Positions 33,890-43,800 of a stretch of DNA of 48,796 nucleotides are shown here, piece by piece. Position numbers and translations under genes: made by a program. Source of the stretch: a virus; IMG/VR virus record IMGVR_UViG_3300027714_002787, positions 1 through 48,796 of that record; one strand, 5' to 3'. How positions within the stretch are numbered: the stretch's first letter is position 1; each line of letters begins with the position of its first letter. The notes beneath the pieces are model-generated. The model saw nothing but the letters and a program-made list of their open reading frames with translations. It was not told where the DNA came from and ran no database searches.

Positions 33890-34729
33890 ATGCCAAAACA
33901 ATATTATCCACCAACAACATTAACATATAGCCCTGACGTACAGGGGTGGCCATCCTTCTATTCTTACTTAGCAGATTACATGGTAGGTATGAATGGGTTT
34001 TTTTATACATGGGCGGGAGGTCAATTATATAGACACAATACAAATGTATTGCGCAATAACTATTATGGAGTACAGTATAACTCTACAATAACTTCTGTGT
34101 TTAATGAGGCTGCTATGACTATTAAATTATTTAAGACTATGTCTTATGAGTCTGATGATAAATGGGAATGTACTTCTTTGTTTACAGACTTAAGTCAAGG
34201 GTCAATGCTGTCTACTTATTTTGTACAAAAAGAAGGAGAGTGGTTTACATTTTTAAGAGAAAATGATGGATCAGTAAACTTTAAAGCAAGATCATCAGCT
34301 GGTATAGGGACTATACTTAGTGCTACTGGACCTATAGGTGCTATTGTTGTGACGTTTGACTTAGATGATTTAGGAAGTATAATTAGTGTAGGAGATATAG
34401 CTTATCAAGTACTACCTTCCATAGTAGTTCCTACTCCTTTAAATCCATATCCTCCAGCTGGAGCTCCTACTTTGATAGGTCCTATTGATAATATTGTTAG
34501 AAAAAAGACAACAAATATTGCTACAGGGGTAGTTACTCTACCATCTATTACTATAAATTCTGCAGGTGTTGTTCCACTTGTTGGAAACTTTTGTTTAGGA
34601 CTAAAAAATTCAGTTGCAGAGTCTCATGGTGCAAGAGGATATTACTTACATTTTACACTTGAAAATACCAATACTGATACTGTTGAATTATTTTCAGTCG
34701 GTAGTAGTGTAATGAAAAGTTTTCCGTAG
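33890..34729 (+). CDS. Tail protein resembling the C-terminal part of muzzle proteins, 279 aa
   Basis: A 279-aa protein starting PPTTLTYSPDVQGWPSFYSY with GMNGFFYTWAGGQLYRHNTN and NNYYGVQYNSTITSVFNE. In related phages these motifs, from memory, are found toward the C-terminus of stabilization/muzzle proteins; here they form a separate gene after the Cys-rich protein. The C-terminal half is beta-rich. It probably interacts with the 1741-aa protein. It ends with TAG. Confidence 0.72.
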   Translation: MPKQYYPPTTLTYSPDVQGWPSFYSYLADYMVGMNGFFYTWAGGQLYRHNTNVLRNNYYGVQYNSTITSVFNEAAMTIKLFKTMSYESDDKWECTSLFTDLSQGSMLSTYFVQKEGEWFTFLRENDGSVNFKARSSAGIGTILSATGPIGAIVVTFDLDDLGSIISVGDIAYQVLPSIVVPTPLNPYPPAGAPTLIGPIDNIVRKKTTNIATGVVTLPSITINSAGVVPLVGNFCLGLKNSVAESHGARGYYLHFTLENTNTDTVELFSVGSSVMKSFP

Positions 34730-34737
34730 AATTTTAC

Positions 34738-34745
34738 TATCTTTG
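34738..34745 (+). promoter_or_regulatory. Promoter -7 element, near-leaderless
   Basis: TATCTTTG lies only 5 bases before ATG 34751. Since the start site usually lies several bases after this motif, the mRNA would have almost no leader. Confidence 0.6.
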
Positions 34746-34750
34746 CATAA

Positions 34751-35161
34751 ATGAAATTAAATATACAACCACTAAAAAAAACAGACTATGAAGATATTCT
34801 GTGTGGTTGGTGGAGAGATTGGAAATGGACACCTCCTTCTAAAGACTTTTTACCTGAAGATGGGATGGGTGGTTTTATGGTTTATGATGGTGATATTCCA
34901 GTATGTGCAGGCTTTATGTATGTAACTAATTCAAAAGCAGTATGGTGTGACTGGATTATATCTAATAGATTTTATTTAGATAGACAAAACAGGAAGGATG
35001 GCTTAGAATTATTAGTTCAAACTATAAGTGATAAGGCTGAAGGATTAGGAAAAAAATATATATATGCATTAATAAAAAATAAACCTTTAATTAATGTATA
35101 TAAAAAAGTAGGTTTTATTGAAGGGAGTACCTACACCCATGAAATGATTAAAAAAATATAA
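34751..35161 (+). CDS. GNAT-type acetyltransferase, 136 aa
   Basis: A compact 136-aa GNAT-like protein. It shows the N-terminal GWWRDWKWTPPSKDFLPEDG stretch, strand GGFMVYDGDIPVCAGFMYVT, strand AVWCDWIISN, a helix, and LGKKYIYALIKNKPLINVYK with the terminal KVGFIEG motif. The acetyl-CoA loop (R/Q-x-x-G-x-G/A) is degenerate (NRKDGLELL). Such proteins recur in the structural region of phages and may modify virion or host proteins. It has its own promoter, set between tail and internal-virion genes. Confidence 0.8.
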   Translation: MKLNIQPLKKTDYEDILCGWWRDWKWTPPSKDFLPEDGMGGFMVYDGDIPVCAGFMYVTNSKAVWCDWIISNRFYLDRQNRKDGLELLVQTISDKAEGLGKKYIYALIKNKPLINVYKKVGFIEGSTYTHEMIKKI

Positions 35162-35162
35162 T

Positions 35163-35960
35163 ATGGCAGCAGTAACAGCAGCAGTAATAGGAATAGTAGG
35201 TTCGGGAGTTTCAGCAGTGCAATCTTTTTCAGCAGCAGCCGATGCAAAAGAAGCATCTACTCAAGCAAATGAAGCAGCAGCAGAGGCAATGGCAGACGCT
35301 AAACGAAAAGCAGAGAAAGATTCTTACTCAGGATTAGCAATTCCCTTAGATGCCTATGAAGCAGAGTTTGAAAATAACTTACAAACTCAAACTCAATCTG
35401 TAGAAGCTCTTCAAGAAGGTGATGCAAGAGGTTTAGCGGCAGGGGTTGGAGCAATAGGTGCTCAAGCTACAAATGCGGCAGAAGGAACACGTATCGAAAT
35501 GGGTGAGGAAATTTCAGACTTAAATATGATGAAGGCTCAATCTAAAGATTCTATAAACCAACAACTTATAGAGATGGATGTGGCTAATGCCAGGGAGCAA
35601 AACCAAAGAAGAGCAGATTCGGATGCATTTAGAGCACAAAGTATAAACTCTGGAATTAATTCTGTTACAAGTGGTTTACAATCAGCTGCTTCAATAGTTC
35701 CATTGTATAATTCTTCTGGAGCTAATAGAAGGGGTGGAAAATTAGCTAAACAATTTGCTGATCAAAAACCACCAGATATGACTGATAAAAAATGGAAAGA
35801 AATTCTATCTGAAAAATATGGTGAATCTAACGGTTCATTCTTTGGAGGGGGTACATCAAGATATGATGAATTAAGGAAGACAAGGAATGATAAAACTCTA
35901 CCAAATCTTGGAGAATGGAATGAAGGAACAAAAAAATATGATTTTTTAGGGGGAAACTAA
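35163..35960 (+). CDS. Internal virion protein, T7 gp14-like, 265 aa
   Basis: A 265-aa protein with a hydrophobic Ala/Gly/Val N-terminus (VTAAVIGIVGSGVSAVQSFS), long Ala/Glu/Gln-rich helices (QTQSVEALQEGDARGLAAGV; DVANAREQNQRRADSDAF), then a Gly/Ser segment and a polar C-terminus (GGGTSRYDELRKTRND). The layout, one membrane-active N-terminal segment plus helical coiled coil, resembles T7 gp14-type ejection proteins. It follows the GNAT gene by one base and precedes two larger internal-virion genes. Confidence 0.65.
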   Translation: MAAVTAAVIGIVGSGVSAVQSFSAAADAKEASTQANEAAAEAMADAKRKAEKDSYSGLAIPLDAYEAEFENNLQTQTQSVEALQEGDARGLAAGVGAIGAQATNAAEGTRIEMGEEISDLNMMKAQSKDSINQQLIEMDVANAREQNQRRADSDAFRAQSINSGINSVTSGLQSAASIVPLYNSSGANRRGGKLAKQFADQKPPDMTDKKWKEILSEKYGESNGSFFGGGTSRYDELRKTRNDKTLPNLGEWNEGTKKYDFLGGN

Positions 35961-35985
35961 GATTTTAATTTCAAAAAAAATATAA

Positions 35986-37821
35986 ATGGCAATACCAAGT
36001 AAAAAAAATATAGACTTTAATGTTTACGAAAGGCGAGACCCCACAACACAGGTAGATTGGGGTGCACAAGCTACTAAAATTACAAAAAAATTTGAAGGAA
36101 TTCGTGATGAAAGACAGGGGAGAAAAGATCTTTTAGAAAAAAACATTGAAGAGCAGAAGGTAGCTCTTAATGATATTGGTGAATATGATTCTCAAAACCT
36201 ACGGCAACTTGCTTTAAAATCATCTCAACAAAGTGCTGAGGAGCTTACCAGAAAGGCAGATCTTATGAGACGGGGAATTATTAAGCCTAATGAATTGATG
36301 CAATTTAAATCTAATCAAAGTGCTGGTTGGACTCTATTTAAAAAAAATGCAGAAAATTGGAATGGAAAGTTTGTAGAATATACAGAAAGAATGAATGCCG
36401 TACCGCCTCTAAGTTCTAAGTTAGAACAGCAATTAGCTCAATCTTTAGCGGGGTTTGGTAATTTAGAAAATATGTCTTATCTTAGTGATGATGATGGTAA
36501 TATGTCTTATGTTAGAACAGATGAAGAGGGAAATATTATTCCAGGGGAATCTATGAGTGCTAACGAACTAACAAACCTTTTAAATCAAAAGATTGATAAC
36601 TACGATTCTGTAGCTGCAGCAAAGAGTGCGGGAGATGCAATTGGTGTTATAGTTAATGAAATACTTACAGAGAATGGGATAAATGCTACAATACGCTCTG
36701 ATGCAAGGAGTAAAGCAGAGTCTGAATTTTTTGGATCAGAAAAAGCTGCAACAGTATTAAGAACACACGCTGAAACAATGACTGCAGTTGCTCAAGACTT
36801 AGCGGTTATGTTAACACAAAATGTTAAGATTCCTAATACTGATACAGTATATGAAGGAGATTATGGTGGAGAATTACATGATGCTTGGGCTAAAGAAAAT
36901 TCTGGTAAGGATCAAAGCTTAAACCCTTATATAGCAATGAGGATGAAAAGCGGTACTTATGTACCAGATGTTACTAAAGAGCAAGAAGCTGTAGCTACCG
37001 AGTATGCTGAAGGTTTAATAAGATCTACTCTTAATATTACGATAGGAGTGGATACCAAAGGGATGAATGAGAAAGATAAGGAACCACAAAGATCAGCAGC
37101 CGAAATATCTAAGACAGAGAGAGATGCTAAGTTATTATCTAAAGGTAAGAATTTAATGTATGCGGTTTCAGGAGATAAAGAAAAATCTAAAGCAGGAATA
37201 CAATACATAGTAGATGCAAGTAATGGTAATATAAGTGGTATCAAAAAAACTGATACAGGATTTACTGTTCAGTATCCAGATGCAGATCCATTTTCTGTAA
37301 ATACTGAAGATATGACTCCTACAGAGTCGATGATGGCTATGTGGAAATCAGCAGGTCTTCAGGAAGATGAATTTGATGCGTGGCTAACTGCTGGAGGTAC
37401 TGACTTACTTAAAGATAGAAAGACTACAAGAGATGCTCAAGACATAACGGGACCTCAAAAAGCGATTAAGTATGATATGAATGCTACATTCCAAAATGAT
37501 GATGGGGTTGAGATAACTGCTAAAGACTGGGTAAATAAAACTTCTTTAGGAGGCTCTTTAAATTCATTGAATGATACTAATATTGAGGTTGTAGATGTAT
37601 TTACAAAACTTCTTACTAAAGAATCGTTCTTTCCAAAAGAATTTAATGGTAGTGTAAGAATGGATGGGAATAAAATGTATTTTACAATAAATAATAAGGA
37701 GTACAAAGTAAATGATGATGTATTTGCTATGGACACTGGTGATATAGTTGGTGAAATGCAAAGCATTATCCAAGATGTAATACAGAAAAGAAAAGATGGA
37801 GGAGTAGCATCAGGATTTTAA
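35986..37821 (+). CDS. Internal virion / ejection protein, 611 aa
   Basis: A 611-aa, largely helical protein, rich in Lys, Glu, Asp and Asn, with no obvious catalytic motif. N-terminal part: IDFNVYERRDPTTQVDWGAQ and KLEQQLAQSLAGFGNLENM. Middle: YDSVAAAKSAGDAIGVIVNE and EKAATVLRTHAETMTAVAQD. C-terminus: KMYFTINNKEYKVND then a basic tail (QKRKDGGVASGF). The setting between a gp14-like protein and the 3210-aa protein is that of cargo packed in the head and ejected ahead of DNA. Assigned by context. Confidence 0.65.
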   Translation: MAIPSKKNIDFNVYERRDPTTQVDWGAQATKITKKFEGIRDERQGRKDLLEKNIEEQKVALNDIGEYDSQNLRQLALKSSQQSAEELTRKADLMRRGIIKPNELMQFKSNQSAGWTLFKKNAENWNGKFVEYTERMNAVPPLSSKLEQQLAQSLAGFGNLENMSYLSDDDGNMSYVRTDEEGNIIPGESMSANELTNLLNQKIDNYDSVAAAKSAGDAIGVIVNEILTENGINATIRSDARSKAESEFFGSEKAATVLRTHAETMTAVAQDLAVMLTQNVKIPNTDTVYEGDYGGELHDAWAKENSGKDQSLNPYIAMRMKSGTYVPDVTKEQEAVATEYAEGLIRSTLNITIGVDTKGMNEKDKEPQRSAAEISKTERDAKLLSKGKNLMYAVSGDKEKSKAGIQYIVDASNGNISGIKKTDTGFTVQYPDADPFSVNTEDMTPTESMMAMWKSAGLQEDEFDAWLTAGGTDLLKDRKTTRDAQDITGPQKAIKYDMNATFQNDDGVEITAKDWVNKTSLGGSLNSLNDTNIEVVDVFTKLLTKESFFPKEFNGSVRMDGNKMYFTINNKEYKVNDDVFAMDTGDIVGEMQSIIQDVIQKRKDGGVASGF

Positions 37822-37836
37822 TAAATAATAATTACG

Positions 37837-40800
37837 ATGAACGAAGAAGCAATAGAAGTAGCATACCAATTATTTCAAGGAGAAGGTTATGGTAAAAGTT
37901 TAGAGGAGTTTAAAGAGTTGATGCAGACTAATGAAGAGGCTGTTAATCTTGCTTATAAAACATTTGTTTCTAAGGGAGGATATACTAAAACCATTCTTGA
38001 CTTCACTACCTTAATGGGTATCGGTGAAAAAAAAAATCTCGTTGGTACTGGCACTGGGGAAGAGGAAGTTATGGTATCAGATACAGAAGTGGTGGAAGAG
38101 CCTGGATCATCGGAGCCTTCTCTTCAACCAAGTAATGAGGAAGTTGATAGTACGTTAGAAGCTGGAGTAGAACAGCCTGTTGTAGTAGAGGAAGAAGAAT
38201 CTCTTACTACAACTATAGATGGAGATACAATTGATATAGGAGGAGGGAATCAGGTAAATCCTGAAAGCCTTATGCAACCAGAAGTTTTGTCTTCAGAGGA
38301 TGATCAATTTAATTTTTCTGATAACAATACTGAAATAGATTTCTTTGAGCAGTCTTTAGAACAAATTAATGATGATCTTATTGATAAAGAGGAAGATAGT
38401 GTTGTTCCTTTAATGTCTTATCATTTTAATGATTACGGTTTTAAATTTGATGAAACAGGAATACGTGACGCCATGAAAGTTAAGGCGTCTAATGGTAAAG
38501 AAATTACTATAGACTTAGATCCTGCTACTGGAAATTTATTAGGATTTGAAAGTAAAGGGGCTGATAAGTTAACTCAATTTCTAAGAGAAAATAAAGATGA
38601 GAGTGCTCAACTATACCAGTTAGAAAAAGGTTATGTTCAGAAAGAAGCAAAGATTCAAAATAAAAAAGAAGCAGAACAACAGGTTCAGAGTTTTTCTTCT
38701 GAAACTGATTTAGTTCGTGATGAGATTACACTACATATAAAGGCTAAAAACTTTTATAATTCTCAGAATATGTCTGATATGGATCCTGATGAGGTAGTTT
38801 ATATAGAAGGTCCAGAAGGAAATAAAGTGGCTACCACTCCAAAACTATTAGCAGAAAAAATAGCTTTATCATCTCAAAGTATTTCAAAATCTAAAAGTAA
38901 CTTAGCTCGTAAGGGTAAAGAATTAGATGATATTATAGGAGGTTGGTATGGGATGAGGTCAGAACAAAATAGTTTTTTAGGTTTTTCCTATAATGCTTTG
39001 TTAGATGGGACTGCAAGGATAGCTTCTAATTATGCTAATAAATTATTTGATCTTGGGACTTATGTACAAGGACCAGTGAGTAGTGGCTTAATGAGTAAAG
39101 ATGATTATAGAATAAGAGTTCTAACTAAAGGAAGGGAGGCAGGTGCGTTAGGGAAAACATATACAGATGAAAGAATACAAGAAATCATTAAAGATGAAGA
39201 GGCTTATAAGAAGTTAGAGGAAATTATTAGTAGACAAAAGGGTACAACAACTAAGAGTGGCTCAAGATCAACAGGGCTACAGGGAGTAGGTACAGCAACA
39301 ACCTCTTCTACCACTACTTTATTAGAAGATATAGAATCAAAAATATTAGACGAGTTAAGAAAAAAAGTAAAATATGATGTAAATCCTGGTGAAGTTCAAT
39401 ATGCAAATCCATTCTCTCAGTATGCTAATGATCCTTCTTTAGATGATAAGATGGGTATGTTAGAAGCTACAAGAGGAGGTTTGAGAGATGTTATAGGTAT
39501 GGACCAAACTACAGTTGAGGCTACTAAAGAGGCTAAGAAAGGTTTCTGGGGCGGAGCTCTTATTGGGGTAACTGAATCTATACCAGCAATGTTAGGTCCT
39601 GCTCCTATTAGAATAATTAATATGATATCTCAAGTTGAGGATCATGTTAATGAAGAGATGGCAAATGATAGATCTTTTGATAATATATCGGAGGTTGAAA
39701 AAGCAGCATTCACTTTACCTTTAGGTATAGTAGTAGGTGTATTAGAAAACTTAGGGTTTAGAAATGCTATTGCTCAGAAAGGTTTAGCAAGTAAAATACT
39801 TTTAAAAGTTTTACAAAAGAGCGGAAAAAATATTACAGGTCAAACTTTTAGACAAGTTGTAAAGAAAGAAGTTAATAGTATGATGACTCAAGGTCTTCTA
39901 TTAGTTACAGCTTCAGGGTTAGCAGAGTTTGAAACAGGGTTAGCTCAAGAGATTGCTGATATTGGATTCAAAGAAGCATACAATGCTATAAAAGAAAAGG
40001 ATATGTTTACTACTCCAGAGTCTTTTGCTGATGGTTTTAAACAAGTTATAAGAGCTGGGGCACAAGAGGCAGTGGGAGGATTTGTTATAGGTACTCCATC
40101 AGCTATTAGTGCGGCAGCAAGTGTTGGTGATTTTACTGGCTTAGGCAATGGAGTGTTTGAAATGTATGAAGAGATTCGTAATGAACCTATTGTTAGATCT
40201 GCATTTGTTCAAAAAATTAAACAAAGTATTTTATCAGGAAATAAAACAAAAAAAGAAGGTGACGCAGAAATTGCTATCTATGATCAAGTAAATAGTGTGA
40301 TGGATAAAATTCCTTCTAATCTGCCTATTAATCAAAAGAAAGAGTTGCTCGGTAATCTTTTAAGACAACAAGAACTTCAAGATGATATAGATAAATATAA
40401 TAAGCTATTAACTAAAAGACAGCAACAAGAGTTATTAGATTTAGAGAATGATGTAGAAAGAATAGTACGATCTGGTAATACACAAAACCAACAAGAAGCC
40501 CAAGAGACTGAGTTAAATACTCAAGCTATAAATGAATTAAAAGAGGAGGGTGTTGAGAACCCAACTCCTGAACAAATTAAAACTAAAAGAGATGCCATTC
40601 AAGAGCCAAGCACAACGGAAGTGGATGTACAAGAATCTACCGAAAGTAGCACAGAAGTGGGAGATGGAAACACCCAAGGGAATACTACCACAGAAAGTCA
40701 AGACAGTCAAACAGATCTTGACCAGACAACGCAAGAGGAAGTAAATGATTTAACTGCTATTGTTAATGAACAAACAGGTAATCAAAATCAGTCTGATCAA

Positions 40801-43800
40801 GAGCAAGAAGGTACTCCTGAGAAACCAAACCGTAGGGCTGTAGTAGAAAATGAAGAAGATGGAACAATAGATATTATAGTTAGTGATGGAAATAATATAG
40901 TAGTCCCAGGAATTAGTGTTTCTAATAATGTATATGTTAGTGAATCAGCTGATCCAGATATCAAAGGAAAATTACAAGGTCTTGCTAACTCATTATTTAA
41001 ACAAGCTAAAAATGCAGGTAAATCTATAGCTAAATTAATTCCTGATTTAGATATTGTTATTCATGCTGATGAAAATAATTATAATAAATCAGTAAATAAA
41101 GATAACGCAGGAACAAGAGGTACTTTTAGTCTGGCTACTAATACCATTCATATTAATGCCACTAAAGCTAATACTCGAACTGTTGCTCATGAGGTTATGC
41201 ATGCTGTACTATTAAAGAAGTTAGGTATAGACTCTAAAAAATATAGTGCAGTAACAGGTAAAATGTTACAGGCTGTAATAAAAGGATTACCTAAAGACTC
41301 TAATCTAAAAGAAGTTATAGAAGACTTTGCTAAAGGATATGCTGTTGAAGAACAAAATGAAGAGAAAGTTTCTGAGTTATTTGGATATTTATCTGCAGCT
41401 TATACTAAATTAGATGGACCTACTAAGAATATAGTAAAGAGATGGTTGCAGAAAGTAGCTAAGGCAGTTGGATTACCTACTAATATAACAGAGTTTACTA
41501 AGGAAGAGGCTGATATGATTGACTTCTTTAATACAGTATCAGGCAAAGTAAGAGAGGGGGTTGAAGTTACAGAAGGAGATATAGAAGTGATAGAACAAGG
41601 AGATGGTGGTGAAGTTGGATCTATAAAAATAACAGAAAAATCACAAAAGGATTCCAGGGATGCACCAAAAGCTGAGTCAGATACCAGGCCTTTTGCTAAG
41701 CTAATTAAAAATAAAGACCTTGGCGATTTTGACGGTCAAAATTTTGTTACCAATATGTATGACTTTACTACAGCAGGTCCTGTAGATTTAGGAAACGGTA
41801 TTACAATAAATTTATTTGGGGGTAAAAGTTATGTTCCGTTTATGATGGAAAGACAAGGTAAAAATTTAGGAGATATTTCAAATGTGGCTGCATTTAATAC
41901 AAGAAGTAATGCTGAATCCTTTATTAGAAATGCCCAACAAGGAAAGGCTAATCTATTTTCTCCTCACTCTGGAACTACTGAGGGATCATGGCAGTTTCAA
42001 CAATCTATATTTGAAGGTTTAGCTAACGCAGCTTTAGATAATAAAGTGATTTCTAAAAAAGAGATGATTAAGTCTTTTAATGAAGTGTTAAATAATAAAG
42101 TTGGAAAAAAAGCATTTAATGCATTTAAAAAGAGGTTAGGAAAGAATATTAAAAACTTTAATTCATTTGTTTCTAATCCATTAGAAGTAGTGAGATTATT
42201 AAATATAGAAAATAATTATTCTCCCAACTTAAGAAAAGCGTTAAACGAAAAGTTAGTAGCTAATAATAAGTTTCAAGAAGCAATAGGTGTTAAATCTAAA
42301 GAGGGATTTGCTCAGAGAATGGCTGATCCTTTAAACCAAGGGATAGAGAGTTTTGACTTAATGTCTATTATAGAGTTTGATAATACTCAGATGGAAATTA
42401 GAAAACCAAAGCCAGGAGATATAGATTATCATCCATCTTTTGCATTTACTATATTGTCTCCGATAAAAGGTATTTTCCAGCCAACTAAATTTTATAAGTC
42501 ATACAATGCTACTGATACTTATACTGCTTATAATAAGTCTGGCCCAAATGTATCTCGTAAAGCAGATTTAGGAGCAGTTAATTTTGCCAAATCTAATGTA
42601 GCAAGTCAAGCGGGGGCTATACCGAAAGTTGCTAATGTAAATAATACATCTGAAAAAGCACAAGTAATTACAGAGCAAGATTTGGAAATATTATACCCAG
42701 AGAAAGCTCAGAAAAGAAGTTTTGATTTTACTCAAGCCGAAGTAGACAAAGCTTTAAGTACTGATAAAAAATCAAAAGAGGTTATAGCTAAAGGATTACA
42801 ACCGAAAGAAGGTCAAAAGGTTGGAATTAGGTTGAATCTAAATGTATTAAGAAGTAAAAAAATTCCTATTCAAACTGTACATGAAGGACAGGTTGGAGAT
42901 AATTATAAAAAAGTAGATGGTAAATCAGGATTCTTTAATGGTGAAGCAATAAACTATTCCCCAGCTGTAACATTAAAAGATGCCTACTTTAACACCAGTC
43001 AACGTGGTGTATATAATATACAAAAGAAAAATACTTATAAAACTCCTATAGCTTCAGTTGATGGGCTTTACCAAGAAGTGCCTCTTGCTGATACAAATTT
43101 TGATGGTGTAGAGATTAGGTTTAACCCTATGACTGGTAATTTATTTGAAACAATGGACGGTAAACCAGTTCGTTTTGTTGAAGAGGCTACTGTTGTTGGA
43201 TTCAGAGTATATGGAAGGGGTAAGATTGAATACTTTACAGAAGCAAACAAACCTAAACCATATACCCCAGCTTCTGAAAAAGCTCAATTATCTGATGATT
43301 ATTCTGTAAAAGAAACAGGTCGGGGAGAATTTACATTAATGAAGGGAATTAGAAGAGCAGGAGAACTTTCTGTATCTGAATTACAAACAGCTACACCAAG
43401 TGTATCCCAAGTGTATATCAAAAAATTTGATAGAGGATTAGGATTAGCTCCTGATATGTATAGAGAGATAGCTAAAGTAATGGAGGGTAAAGGAAAGACA
43501 TTAGTTTCATCTCAGTATACTAACAATGCTTCACAAGGAGTATGGAAAAAATTAGTCAAGGATGGTGATGCAATAGTTATAGGTGGTCGTATTGATGCTG
43601 AAGGTGTGTTTCGCCCACAATACTCTATGCGTAATGAGGCTACTGAAAAAGCACAGAAAGCTTCAGTAGATAAACTGGCTAAGATGTATGAGATGAATGG
43701 TAAGGGTGTTATATTTAATAAGCCAGGTGTTAATAGAGCTGCTTTAGAAGACTGGGCAAATTCATTAGGATTTACAGTAGAGATAAAAAGAGGTGATATA

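Noticed and set aside
37957-38150. Another possible nested frame in the first acidic linker of the giant gene
   Set aside because: A frame with Trp/Lys/Leu-rich sequence exists here, but it lacks a good start and resembles no family.
40537-40734. 65-aa minus-strand frame opposite the overprinted gene
   Set aside because: Its composition (Cys/Phe/Leu-rich) is that of an antisense shadow, unlike the forward MPFKS protein on the same DNA.
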